DNA of 64,000 bases, from the NCBI GenBank assembly GCA_013396755.1, contig VWZF01003025.1:621002-685001 (forward strand), given 5' to 3'. The translations under genes and the position numbers were made by a program. This document shows, piece after piece, positions 23,856 to 36,746 of the stretch (the stretch's first letter is position 1; each line of letters starts with the position of its first letter). The notes beneath the pieces were generated by a model. The model had not been told where the DNA came from, made no database searches, and was given only the letters and a program-made list of their open reading frames with translations. Origin of the DNA: Sclerurus mexicanus (lineage: Eukaryota > Chordata > Aves > Passeriformes > Furnariidae).

Positions 23856-26800
23856 AGGAAACCACCTTAATCATCTCTACCCGAGATTCAAGGCTTCTTA
23901 TTGTAACTAAAATTATTAGAATGGTCACAGGTTTCGCTCTAAACAGCTCCAGTAAAAGTGCAGGACTGTGGGAAAAATTTCAGTGACAAATGGAGAAGCT
24001 GCAAGTAAATGTCTGAATTATAGTCTCCTTAATTGGTAATGACATCAGGAAGGTTTGACACGAGCCCCTGTCATCTGAACTGCGTGTGTGTTAAACAGAT
24101 GAAGAGCACAACAGTAACTTGGCGTGCTCGTGGATTGTCTGGGAGGAGGGAGGATTATGGGGAGAGGTTGAGTTGCAGCAGAGGGTATGTAAAACCCAGA
24201 AATATTTCTGAACACTTCACCCTGCTGCAGTAAAATTGATAGTGCATCTTGTGAAGGACAGAGAGGTTAAAAAAACCAAAACAAAACCCTGAGAAAAGAG
24301 TTTTGAAGAACGCAACTTTCATAAAGTGTGAAGGATTTCAGTTCCATCCCACAAGCAACTGTAAAAAGTTTTTTTTTATTTTCTCAGGGGTGTTTTCTTG
24401 TATTTCAATTTAATAGCCTTTTCAAAAAAAAAAATAAAAAAGGGGAATGAAGCATTTTGCAGTAGTGCACATCAGGTAAGCAGAGTCCTCAAGTGCTCCA
24501 GCTTGTGTCAGAGGTGTGTCCTGGCTGCTGTGCCCCTAACCCAGGGGACTTTATCAGATAAGCAGGAGCCAGGGTGAGCTGGTCCTTTGAGGAGCCCAGC
24601 CCTGCGCTGGTGGAGAGGTGGTGGCTGGCCCTGAAGTGGGCGCTGATTGGAAGGTGGTCACTGTTCCCTATGTGTGAGCTCTCTCTGAAGGGCACCTACA
24701 GAACCCTCCAGGAGGAAGGCTAAAGAGTAATGGCTAATGTCTGCAGCCAGGATGAAAACTTCTTCGCCTCAGTTTCCTTTTGAGGTCATAGATACCGGTA
24801 CTGGGTGATTCTTTTGGAAGAGGCTGAGAGCAACACTTGAACAGGAGGAAAAACAAATATAAGAGTGAAAAGCATGAAATCTTGACTTGGATGCCAAGAG
24901 GGAGGAAAGACGAAGAAAACCCAAGGTCTAATTCCCTTCCATCTATTTTTCAGGAATGCAACACTAAATTTCCATCTTCTGGGAAGGTGCTAGCTCATGT
25001 ACGTTCACTGGAAATACTAACTTGCCATCCATCACTATCACCTCTTTCATTTCTGGCTTAAACCTTTCGATATTCCAGGAGAAACTTTTTTTGAGTCTGA
25101 GCTGTTCGCTTTGCTGCCTTCGGGGCTGGATTTCTGTCACTCTTAGTTAAAAGCTGGTGGCAAGTCATTTTTGCAGAGGGCAACAGGACTGCTGCTATGC
25201 AGATCACTTAATTATTCCGAGTGTTATGAGTGCAAGTCTCTGAAGATGACAGCGTAATGTAGGGAAAGCTGAAATGAGAGGTAATGGAAGGTAATGAAAA
25301 AGTCAGAGGTAGACAAGATGATCCCGGGATGTGAGGTCAAACAAAACAAAACACTTAATAAAGGACTGTGGAGCTGGAATTAGCCAGTGTTGCTGAATGG
25401 GCCAGCGGTGTCACCAAAGCAATACGGTCCCTTTGAGTGGGGACTGTGGAGTGGCAGTGCAGGGCAGAGCTAACAGCCCACTCACCCCAGAGGCTCCAGA
25501 GCCAACAGCGCCCCTGCCCACAAACATTTCTCCTGTATTCAGCTGCTGCGAGTCACAGGAAAGATGGGACTTCTTGAGGACAGTGCCAAAGCAAACACAA
25601 AATGACCCTCACCACCCCCAAAAGGGCTGTCTCACAATTACAGGCTTTCCTGAATGAAGGATGCAATCACAGGCAAGGGCATCTCCGTGATATCTTTTGC
25701 CCCAAACCAAAATGTTGTTAGAAATTTTTACAGAAAATGGATTAAGTTTGCCTGATTATTCAGATCCAGGAGTAAACTACTCATCATCAAAATTTTACTT
25801 AATGCCCAGGGCTGGAATATTGAGTTTACAGGGACTATAGGAAACCCTCCCACACTGCCTTCCTTCCAAACCTCCCTGCTAGGGAACTTTTTGCTGTCAA
25901 TTATTGCATTTATCACTTGAATTCAGAAAAAACAGCAGTATCTTTTTGGCTTGGACCACGACCATCCTGTGTTAGGTATTTTACAAACAAAAATTAACAT
26001 GACGCTCCCTGTCCTAAATCACTTTTAAACAGATAACAGATGGATACAGGCAGATGGCAGAGGAAAAAAAAAAAATGTGACTAGGTCTGATCAAGAATTT
26101 TCTCATCAAATTCGTGGTGATTGATAAGCTCTCCTTTAAACAATTTGCATTTGACAGTCTCGACAAAAGTTCTGATGAAAAGTAAAGAAAATTTCCAGTT
26201 AAGGTAAGGGGACCAGCAGAGAATAATAATGACACTGTCAATGAAGTGGGCTGTGGCAGATCAAAGTTCAAGTGTTTTCTCTGAATTAGGTAGGATTAAA
26301 ATCAGGCTTTTGGACTTTCTGTGTGGCTACTACCCCTTAACTTCATCAGGAAGAAAGCCCTGCTTGTCTCAAATGTACATCCACACATATATATGCATAG
26401 GTACAGGGACACACACATGTTCAGCCATGCAGTAATGAAAAATACGTAACACGAAAGGCAAATATTTAAGTTTTACTCTCTGGTGTAAACTGTAGCTCAC
26501 CCAGTTGCAGTGGAGATGGTCCAGCTTAAATCAGGTCTTGGAGTCCACACTTGAATGCCTTCCCAAGCTTTGGGCAGTGGGCAGACTTGTAGGGACCCCT
26601 TAGAGAGGGATGGGCTGTGTAAGGGACCTCCTTGGGGCTTGCTGCTCTCCCAAGCGCAGAGCAGTCCCTTCTGGGGTCTCTGAGTTCTCCTCCTCACCTC
26701 AAAAGAACATTTCCTCTTCTGTAAAAGAGCATTTTCCTTTCTGTGAAAGGGTCCTCAGCAGCCTCCTGAGAGTCCTTCACTGGCAGTGAGAACGGTCCAA

Positions 26801-28143
26801 GGACTTTACACTGAGAGGGGAGAGGTAAAATGTTGCGTGCCATAGAATCATTTACCTTTCCAGTCAAAATCGCGTAAGAAAGGTGTTTTTGCAACCTTCA
26901 GAAGGTGAAATCTATCAGACACCCAGGGAAAATGTCCAGTTTGATATGAAATACCCTCTCAAATAATAGTAACACCAATGAAACAGCTTTATTTTTAAGA
27001 AGTGTGCCATACACTGCAAAGCAAGGGAAAAACAAACAGGGCTGTCTCTGTCTCATCCCCTACAATTATCCCGAAGGAAAGTTATTGTAAGGCAAATTTT
27101 GAGAAGGAAATTTTATTTGCATCTAAATGTACATCTTATTCAGCACTAAACTAGCAATATCCAAGCTAATTGAGGGTAAGTACTAATTGGAAGCCCAATT
27201 TGCATAGTTTAACAGTGGAACAGTGTAAATATATGTTGGGATGCAAAATACAATATGAATCCTGATTCAGCACCAGTATCCCTTGCATGGGTGTGTGGAT
27301 ACAATCAGTTGATCCCTCCTGTTTTGACATATTACAACATTTTATATAAGATTAATTTTAATATAGTGAAGTTCCCATAAAATAGTTTGATTCCTACTCA
27401 TCCTGACTTTTTTTTTTTTATGAAATCAAACATTTCATGGCTTAGATTATATTTCTTACATATTTATCATGTTCAGTGTTTTACTGACTTGAAAATGCTG
27501 CTTGAATTTACTTTGCTGGTCATTTCACCATGATCAGTCTTGCACAAGCCTGTGGAAGTTTAATATAGTTAAATATAGAGTTAACATAGTTAAATACAGG
27601 AAATATTTATCTAAATATAGAAAATGAGATTCACCTCATCATACCACTGTTTTATGCAGTTTTGAAATGATTTTGGTTTGATACCACCCTGTTTTTATTT
27701 CTTAAAGATTTAGTGATTGAATATTGAAGATTACAAAAAAATTTCTGCTTGCAATTAAAAAAAAAAAACCAACAAAAACCCCTTCAGTCTTTATTTGAAC
27801 TTAATTATCCCAGTAAGAAAATCTTTAATTTTAACATTTCCTTTTAAGGATGGAAGTCTGTTTCTGTAATTTCAGAGTATGTCTTGTGGAGTAAATTAAA
27901 ACCACCATCAGTGTACAGAAAGAGGCACATAATGAGGAATTTAGACATTTTTCCTATATTCCCTGCATTTTGAAATGTCACTAATTTCCTCAGTATAAGA
28001 TTGAGAATGGGAATAACATAATATCATCTTTGCTCCAGCACAGCCATTTAAAATCTGTTCCCAGGCTCTGTTCTGTCTCAATACTTAACGGGAAGGAGAA
28101 GGAAAACTTCTTGTGTTGATTAGAAGTAAAAATATTTAGTGAC

Positions 28144-28290
28144 AGCACAAAGAACAAACAAACAAAAACCCAAACAACCCCCCCCAACCCAACCAAACAC
28201 ACACACACACCCACACACACACCCACACCCCAACCCCAAAATAAAACCAAGACATAAAAAAACCCCACAAACAAACATTTTAAAAGGAAA
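28144..28290. repeat. A/C-rich low-complexity tract with (CA)n; minus strand could form G-quadruplexes
   Basis: The plus strand is nearly all A and C for about 150 bases, including (AC)n at 28196-28222. On the minus strand, four G-runs at 28169-28190 are separated by loops of 2, 1-2 and 6 bases, fitting a standard quadruplex pattern. A second set at 28210-28237 has one 9-base loop. The opposing frames of 68-94 codons over it are compositional. Confidence 0.85.
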
Positions 28291-29501
28291 AAAACCCATA
28301 GGATTTGGATTTTTGAAAGAACTCAATAGAAAGGGATCTGGGCTATAAAGGGGTCTCGACTGAGCTGCTCCCTCCCCAGCTCAGGGAGTCTGTCTTGCTG
28401 TCCCTTTCGATCCAGTCGCTTTCCTTCTGGCCCTAAGAGATGCTTCTCTCTTTATTTATCCTGCCAGTCTGTTTTAAGACTTAAAATCCCTCTAAGTTAC
28501 CCCAAGTATCATTTAACTTACATAAAATAGTGGCAATCAGACAATAAGAATAATTTGTAGTAAATAATATTTATTCTGTCTCTGGAGAACCTTCTTCACC
28601 AGGTCTTCTTGTGCTGGACTGGTTTCCTTAGGGTTCAGCCAATATTTTTTCCCCTAAAATTGTGGCTAAGAGCCGTGAGGTTTAATGCCCCTGCATTGTC
28701 TTTCACCTGGGATTTACCCAGACCCACATTTTGTGATACAGCAATTTTTAACTTGTTCATAAAAAAAAAAAGATTGCCTGAGCTGACACAGGAGCAATGC
28801 TTCTTCCATCTCAGTTAAAAAGAAAAATAATAAAAATGCATTTCTGTTAAAGCTGAAGTGTTAGCCAGTATATTTGGAATAAAACCCAAATCGTTATGAT
28901 AGTTTCCCTTTGCCTTTGTGGCAGTGTAAGAAGGATTAACACACTGCATGAGCATACTGGATGATAATAAAATAGAATAATTAAAATCACTTCAACACAT
29001 TGTAGATAAACCTTTGAAAATAAGTAAAAATTTGGTTTTAAGTATCAGAATAATTGGAAAAATTGAGTACAAGTAAGTTTTCCTAGGAAAAGCTACTTTC
29101 TAAAATGCTCATTATCAGGGTGCAACAGAAGGCAGCATTGCCTTGCTTGAGATAATATGTACAGAGGGATGGGAAATTGGAAAGGTGGAGAGTCTGCAGA
29201 AGGTCAGGGGAGGGGGGGAAAGATGATCCATCTATCATTTCTGTCACAGTGCACCTCCCTTTTTTTTGAGAGAACAGTGTGACCCAAGAACAATGAGAAC
29301 AAAATTGCTCTGCTCTGCTGTTTCCAGTGTCTTAACATCACCGAGGAAGGGCTTCTGATCAGGAGCAGCTCGTGTTTTCTAAGTGCTCATTGTCACAGGA
29401 AACATGAGCCCTGTGTTTTAGCACAGGGCACTGAACATTTCTATTTCTGGCAAAGAGCAAATTGCTAAAAACAGAAAAAGGATTGTGGTTAATACAAAAT
29501 G

Positions 29502-29526
29502 AAATAATAAAATAATAATAAAAAAA
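29502..29526. repeat. AAT-rich low-complexity tract
   Basis: Repeated AAT/AAAT units (aaataataaaataataataa) running into poly(A). Confidence 0.7.
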
Positions 29527-31150
29527 TTAATGTGAAATATGCAGGATCATCTCTTTAGCCAGTAGGTGTCTGTTGTTCATGAAATCAGAATTTGGTAAGT
29601 CCTTTTTTGCAATTTTTTTAAATAGCCACAGCAGACACAAACACCAAAGAGGTACCTGGGCACTTCAGGTGATGGAGGCGTGGAAATGCACCTGGAAAAA
29701 TCAAGTGCCATTCAGTTGGGAGGTGCCAGACTCTGAACAGGGAATGTATGACAGAAAATGTGTTATGGTGCTACTGTAGGTGTGGATAAATGGCATGTTC
29801 GGGCTTGTAAAACAGAAAAGAAATTAAAGCACAATTTCTTCTTAAAAAATCTTCATAGAGAAAATGTAAGAATCTGAGCAGTCTCCTGTTTTGATAGGGA
29901 AAATTTGTATACATGGCACATAGTATATTAAAAGTCATAAATAGCATAACTGCTGATCATAATTAATATTAAAAGGCACAAACAGATCTAAGAACTTGCA
30001 TTAATCTGCTTTTCTAAATGCTGGAAGTTGCTCTGTGCTTAATTAAGGGGTAGAATAATCTTGTCTTTATGGCTGTGCTGAGCTGGGTAGGTGTTCAAGT
30101 CCTGATTCTGCCACACGTGTCCTTTGTGATGTTACTCAGAACGCTTTTACCTCTACTTTTTTTGTGCGTTTGAAAATTGGACATATGAGTTCCTTTTCTC
30201 ACAAGAGCAAATATTGTATCTTACACTAATTTTATAGTGAACATTTCTGGAGTGAAGCGATTTTATTTCCACTGTAGGTGGAACTAGGGAGACAAGGATT
30301 TTTGAATATTGGCCAGTATTAAAAAAGAAATAAAATTGGAAAGGTGAAATAAAAATGTCTAAGAGCTCAGCAAACAGTTGAAGGAGAAGCCTGTTCGGAA
30401 AGCTGATAAAACAGATCATAACAGGGAAGGCAAGAAAATGCCAAATTGTTTAACTTTTGAAAAAAACCCAGACTTAACTTTACCTTGTCTTGATGTCCGA
30501 GGATTTTCTGGTTGCTGTTTAATTTATAAAAAAGGGGTAGGGAGATACAGTGAGTGGAAGCCAAAACCTGACCCTTTCAGAAGGGAAAGAGAGGGACTGT
30601 TTTAGAAGGCCAGCAAGGCAATCATTACAGACCCGAATTTCTATCAGCTCTAATCATTTAACGAAGGCTGCGCAATATTCTCAAAGAGATTTTATAGCTC
30701 AGCAGAAGTGACAGACTTGATGCAAAAATTGTTGGTCTGCATCACGAAGAAGGTCGGTCTGGCCTCTCCCAGCAGTTCGTTCTGGCCTTGCAATCCATAA
30801 ATCTCTGGATTAATGCTCGGGAGCGATGCTGATACCACAATGACGGGGGCACGGGAACGTGTGAGCTGTGTTAACTTGCCGCGGGTCTTGGAGACGGGCG
30901 GGAAGAGAGAACACTTCCAGAAAGCTCTCTCTGAACAGATCATTGCAGGATTTTTCACAAGTTAATTCTGTGAAGGGCATCTTATGTTCTGTAATGACAA
31001 GTTCTTGTGCATGACTGTGAATCCATCTGCTTTGTTCTGCAGGTTAGCTGACGAGGGAAAATTGGATTTGTTGGTACAGGGGGTTATGTCTTAAATGAGT
31101 GGTACAAAAATAGGTCACCAAGCTGAGAACTAAGCTTGCTGTTGATTCCA

Positions 31151-31174
31151 TTTATTTATTTATTTATTTATTTT
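31151..31174. repeat. (TTTA)n tetranucleotide microsatellite
   Basis: Six TTTA-type units (tttatttatttatttattta then tttt) without interruption. Confidence 0.9.
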
Positions 31175-31403
31175 AATCGCCTCGGACTACTTATTTGCAA
31201 AGCATAAACTCTGTAGCTTTTCTGCTCACAGAATTGGTCGCATTTGCTAATAATTTCAAAGAGAAGGCAAAATGGTTGTCAGCCCTAGATGTCCTGGATG
31301 GAGATGTGGGAGAGTGGCCTTTTCCCTGGTGGCCAGGAGCTCAGCTGTTATGGAATTCATCAGGAATATGGCAAGTCTGAGACCCTCCCGCCTGGAAGAA
31401 TTT

Positions 31404-31477
31404 CAGTTCCACTTGCTAACCTTCCAGGGCAATGACCTACCAGTTCCACTTGCTAACCTTCCAGGGCAATGACCTAC
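31404..31477 (+). repeat. perfect 37-base tandem duplication, two copies
   Basis: The 37-base unit beginning 'cagttccacttgctaacctt' and ending 'aatgacctac' occupies 31404-31440 and repeats head-to-tail at 31441-31477 with no mismatch. Perfect identity implies a recent event or an assembly duplication. Confidence 0.95.
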
Positions 31478-31767
31478 CCAGGACGTTCGGGGAGTGCAGA
31501 AGCAGAACCACGTCCAGGTGAGCTTTTTTCTGGTTGTCTGGTTCTCCCTGTTGGGTTTGGTATTAATGGATATTTAGGAAAAAGAACTGAAAGAACCTTA
31601 AGTATACCAATTTCTTCTGGAAGCAGAGATAGCTTTGGGTTTTCTGCGCTCCTGAGTGCCTTAGACATGCATGATTATAAATATAATTGGATAAGTATCT
31701 TCTCTGGAAATACTGTGGATTTTATTTTTTTTTTCCTTTTTCTTTTTCTCTTCCCTCCTCCCTAAGT

Positions 31768-31825
31768 TTTTCTTAAGCTATTACTCCAATACTTTATTTT
31801 CTTAAGCTATTACTCCAATACCTCA
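31768..31825 (+). repeat. 29-base tandem duplication, two copies, nearly identical
   Basis: The unit 'ttttcttaagctattactcc...' at 31768-31796 is followed directly by a second copy at 31797-31825. They differ only near the end ('aatactttat' against 'aatacctcat'). It lies 290 bases after the 37-base duplication. Confidence 0.88.
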
Positions 31826-34164
31826 TTTTAGGAACAGAATGATGCACATCGAGTGAAAATTATTTGCTGTATTGTTTTTCTACTTCCACACGAAAAAGGC
31901 ACGTTATTTAAAATCTGTTTGACCCAAAAGAATGCATTTTTTCTTTTATTTTCTGATTATTTTTTTTTTTGCTTCATTTACTGACCTGAAAATATTTTTA
32001 TGGTCTTGTGGGTTCTTGAGCATAGTGAAAATGGAAATAGCCAAATAGTTGCTGTTAAAAATTCCAGGATGTGATTAGTCCTTGTGTCTATGCAGACACT
32101 GACTTTACTGGAATTATTTGCACGTTTAAGTATCTCACAACCCGAGCAGAAGAGGCTGGAGATTATTTTGGTATTGTGTTATTGTATTGAGATAACCAGT
32201 GGTTTGGGTGGAAGTACTTTATCAGTGTAATGAATGATATCCATAATATTTTAAGCTATTTTTTTCCCAAGAAGGTCCATGGCAGAATAAATGGCTTTTC
32301 ATCTTGCCCCGGTGAGAAGCAGAGTTTAACATACAACCAGGGGAAAAAATAAATGCCTTTGTCTGAGTTTTTGACTGCTCGAAGCCCTTGCACAATGAAG
32401 GTCACATGCACCTTCATTCATCCCTTATCTTCTGACATTTTTCAAGGCACACGTTGCGTTCCTGCCTGGGGCGTCAGATGTCCTTAGCACAACTTTCAGG
32501 GCAATGCACAGCTCTCTTCTCTGCCTTGCTTCACACACGTGCTCTGCGCTGCAGCCTGAGAGCTCAGGGCCACAGAAATCCCACCTTTCACCTGGGTCCT
32601 CCTTCCTCCTGGCCCGGGCTGCACATTCGCTTCCCTTGTTCCCCACCTGGGTATCGCACACTCAGAATTATTCTAAATCTCGCTGTTTCTAGAAGGGAAA
32701 CACACAAAACGTAACACAAACATGCAAGCTAGAGTGCACTTTTCAAAAAGGTTTAGGGGATTAATGTTCTTTTGTAGAGTACAAGTGACTGACTGTTGTC
32801 CACAGTTTAGAAAAGGACTCACAAATAGGTCAAACATGACATTTGTTCCACTCAGAGTTCTTGGTAATGTTAGCATTGATGGCTGAGCTACGGTTTTAAA
32901 CAAAACCTTGATTTAAAACATAACATTGAAATAGGTAAAGTTGTTGAAAATATTTAAAATATTTTTCAGAGAAAGATTTATTTGCTTGGACATCTTCCAC
33001 ATAACTTCAAGTTTTAGTCGAGTCGACTCTGCGTTTGCTTGGGTGGGCTGACTTTGTTGTGGGTGGAAGGAAGATCGTGTGTATGTGCTGCAGCAGGTCA
33101 ACAAGAACCGAAGGAGTCAAACAAATTGATGCCAAAAGTCACTTCAATTACTTTAAACAACAGACCTCAAACTATGAAAATTGGAGACCCTGCTATTTTT
33201 AGGAAACAAATTTTCCCTGCAACTCTTGCGTGTACTTTATATTTTTAACATACCCTCCCTAACATGCACACAGACATTGTTATTGTCCTTCTATACTTCA
33301 GAATACATTACTTAAGCAGCTTATAACAGATGTAAAATCTAGGCAAGATACTGCATTATTCATTCCAGTCAGTCTGAGTTATTGATTATGGCATTTTGAG
33401 GTATTTCTGCACTTGCTTTTTTTCTTCTCCCTCCCAGACTGATAATCTAGAAAATGAAAATGAACAGGGAAAAAGGAGAGCATAGTTTTGGTTTCATTTT
33501 TATTTCTGTGTTAAATTCAATAGCACTTTAATGAGGCTTTTGTTTTCCTTCGTAGCATCCCCATTTCCATATGCTCCACATGGTCATCCCTGAGAGGAGC
33601 CTGGCTGCACACAGCATGTCAGCCTTGGCTTCATAGGAAAGTGCAGACTTTTCATTCATAGAGACACGGCATCTTTTTCCTTTGTAAATGCCAAACTGAA
33701 TGAAAAATACTCCTTCGAGAATTAGAAAATAATGAATGATTGGCATTTGGTGTACAGTTCCTTATTCTAGGGAGATTTTGGCATGCCATTCACTGGGAAA
33801 TTCGGAGCATTGAATGACATCCACGTTTACCAGATGGGCTGTCAAGGCGTACTGTGTGTCAACACCTTTGCAGAATATCACTTGAAGCCTAATTCTTCTT
33901 GCTTATGGACATCTGATTTGGTGCTTCTGAAGGAAGTATTCCATGTATTTTCATCCCACTCTCAAACTGTTCATGTTATTGAGGCTTGGCTCGGTCTCTT
34001 CACCCACAAAGGGTATCTGTGTGAGGGGACAGGGTTTGGTGAAATCCATGGAATACACGTGGACTGACTATCCCTGAGTCCATGAGGTTCATTCATTCGT
34101 TGGAACCTTAAGGAAATACGGATCTATGGCAACCAGTAACTAACAGGAACTGGTTCAGAGTCCA

Positions 34165-34490
34165 GCTGGTGGTCAGCTAGAAGTTATGTTCCTTAGGAGT
34201 CAATACTAATAATGGGCTACTGTTGTTTAAGTGTTCAGTAATGACCTGTTGAGATGAAATCCTCAGCAAGTTGGTGGATGACACCAGATGGGCTGGAATA
34301 GTCAATCTGCTTCATAGCAAAGCAGGGCTGCCACTCAAAAAGATCTGACTAGGGCGAAGAAATGGGCTGACAGAAACTTCCATGGGGTTCAGTAAAGACA
34401 AAAGCACCGTTCTGTGCCTGGGATGTAGCAAGAGATGTGGTGCGGGAGGTGGGTCGTCTGACAGGAGAGCAACTCTGCGTGGATGCTTTG
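34165..34490 (+). mobile_element. old CR1 LINE fragment from the end of the reverse-transcriptase ORF
   Basis: Diverged CR1 sense sequence: 'cctcagcaagttggtggatg', 'acaccagatgggctggaata', 'aagaaatgggctgacagaaa' and 'ttcagtaaagacaaaagcac' match the CR1 stretch that usually reads 'cctcagcaagtttgctgatg...gaaatgggctgacaggaacc...ttcaacaaggacaaatgc'. A broken frame still gives FSKDKSTVLCLG, close to the CR1 motif of the F-N-K-x-K-C-x-V-L-x-L-G type. It is interrupted and non-functional, with no 3' tail. More diverged than the other copies, so probably an older insertion. Boundaries are approximate. Confidence 0.8.
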
Positions 34491-36746
34491 ATAACACAGT
34501 CCCAAAGTGTGTGAGAGAGAGATGGGTACCGGTTTTCCACTACTTGCTTTGTGAACACTGCTGTGTGAGGTCATATTAAGAGTAGGCTGGTGTTTGAAAT
34601 ACATAAATGATGATTAAGGTTTCATCGTACCAGTAATTCCCAGCACACTGCAGTTCTGGAAAGAACCACAAAATCAAGGGCAACTGTGTTGTTCCAGCGT
34701 CTTCTGTGTTCCTTGCAAGAGGATGGGTCTCGAACGAATCAGTTTCACCCCTTTTTTGTTACCCTTTGTGTAAGTTTTCTCTGCTGCCTGAGCAATACCG
34801 CATTTGTGGTGCTGTAATCCCTCGGCTTGTTGCCCTGTTCACCACAGCTTGGAGAGCAGATTGAATTCTCCATTTAATGTTTTGGCTTGTGGTTTTCTTT
34901 TTTTCTTTTTCTTTTTTTGTCAGCTCTGTTTCTCAGTCTCTGATCTTTTTCTTTTTCCTCACTTCGGGGTTCTCTCAAATTGATTCGTGTCTCTCCAAGT
35001 GTGTTGCCCAAAAGTGAACTTAAATGAACTGAGGACTTGTGAGTGCTGAGCTGAACTGAGAGATTTCTCTCTGTATCCTGCAGCTCATAGTTTTGCTTAT
35101 AATCCCAGTATGGTGTTTCCCTTTGTGCAACACCTAAGTGGTGATTCATGTCATCTTGCAATCCAGTGTAACTCCCAAGTCCCTTCATAGGAAACTGCTA
35201 TCCAACCACTTCATTATGTGGCGATTTATGCAGATTTCTAAATACCAGAAAAGTAGAGTGGTGACCACAGCTGCCTGGAATAGGTATCCTTGGCCACAGA
35301 CCATCTAAATAAATATCTTTAGAAGGTCATACCAGCTGCTTGTTAGAGCAAATAGCCAAGAACTAGGAAAATTCTGAGATCAAATTCTAATTAAACTACT
35401 GACTTGCTGCATGACCTTGGGTGGCTGCACTCTTTGTGTAGCCATGAGCCCCAGATCAAAACCTCTCTGCTGAACTTCCCTCTGAAGAGAGATTAAAAAG
35501 CCGTACGATACAGAACCTGTGTCCATCACCGGCAGGAACATTCTGTTGGTCTTGAACTCCTAACCTGACCCCTGACACTTAATGCAAAATACATCTGTAC
35601 CTTCCTATATTCTTGTTCTTATTTGTTTATATGGGTTTCTGGATGCATTATGATTAACATAGATACATCCACACAGATTACTGAGAGTGTGGTTTTGCAC
35701 ATCCAATTGCCTGTTTTATCTTACAGAGACGTGGATGTTTTTCTGGTGCAGCTTGTAGAAAATGATGGATTTTAAGAGGCAGGGTATTGGCTATAGTGCT
35801 CTGTGTCTGAGCTTCCATGCAGAGGTTTTACTGCTCAGTGCTTCACTAATAAGCAGTGACTTCTCAAGTTACACTGGTTTTAGTTGGTGTGAAGAAGGCA
35901 GAGTTTGGGAAACGTTGGAGATGAATGACCAGTGTACTGCCTGCCTGTGAAACTTGGGCTGTAGTAGGCAAACAAGTGTGAAAAGTCAAAGCTCACATCT
36001 TTGCTTGTAGGACTTTGGCTGGAATGTGTTTTAAACACTGACCTTTCACCCACACAAAACCGTGCTGTCCCAGTGTGCAGAGCACCAGTGGATCTATGGG
36101 GCAGCTGAACTGGCAGGAAATCCCTGGGAAGTTTGTAGGATTCCCATCACAGGGAGCACCAAACGGAGACACAGCTGCCTCTGTGTGACTCCATCCAGCT
36201 CAGCCCTGCAGTGTGTTCCAGCTGAGGAATGGCTCTGGCTCGCTAGTACTAAAGAGCTTCAAGGCGATGATGCCATGTTTGCATTTGGAGAGCTCACAGA
36301 AATGCCACAGATGGTGATGAGCCAATGCAGCTTTAAAGGTCAGACCATTCTCAGAGCCAAAGCCTGCCACACTGGCTTCCTAAAACCACTGCAAGAGTGG
36401 CACCTTCTCATGGAGGGTAAGGCTGATAACTGTGGAAACAAGTGCTCACCTCCGAAATTCGGTTTATTATGGGCCCCGCAAGGAACTAAGAGGTAAATTA
36501 ATAAATAAGATGTTCCAGCCTAATAAAATTTCTCAAATTTTATAGAAGCACAGAGAAGGGAGGACAGAGCAGGAAGATGGGTATGAAGGCAGGCACTGTT
36601 CTTTTACCAGATCTGCAGTTCCCTGAGGTGGTTCTTTGGCTGGTTAGTTTTTGGCAGGCTGAGCAATTTCTTTTTTTCATGTGTTGAATGGTACCTAGTG
36701 GTCATTGTCATGGTGCTGGTGGAAGCTGTGGGGAACCCACCAAGTT
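34491..36746. other. unique non-coding sequence
   Basis: No gene recognised. The 144-codon frame 36062-36496 is not repeat-derived but has no recognisable domain or splice context. A T-rich tract at 34891-34919 explains the lysine/arginine-rich minus-strand frame 34874-35188. Confidence 0.45.

Larger units (their letters stand above)
23856..34164. other. unique non-coding sequence, about 10 kb without recognisable CR1
   Basis: No gene recognised. Notable contents are listed separately: the A/C-rich tract 28144-28290, AAT-rich low complexity near 29502-29526, (TTTA)n at 31151-31174, and two tandem duplications at 31404-31477 and 31768-31825. A GC-richer patch lies at 32440-32660. Poly(A) or A/C-rich tracts occur at 24271-24290, 24425-24441 and 27755-27780, and poly(T) at 27410-27419. 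The 94-codon frame 33783-34067 shows no known domain. Confidence 0.5.

Noticed and set aside
24485..24710. GC-richer patch with CR1-like composition
   Set aside because: I could not align it to any CR1 segment and found no 3' tail, so it is left as unique sequence.
26838..26852. 'ccatagaatcattta', resembling a CR1 3' tail on the minus strand
   Set aside because: The following bases do not continue into any CR1 3' sequence.
34874..35188. Lysine/arginine-rich minus-strand frame of 104 codons
   Set aside because: The basic end comes from the T-rich tract at 34891-34919. No nuclear-protein family is recognised.
36062..36496. 144-codon plus-strand open frame outside repeats
   Set aside because: No recognisable domain, no clear splice sites or promoter, and a length within chance expectation for 64 kb read in six frames.
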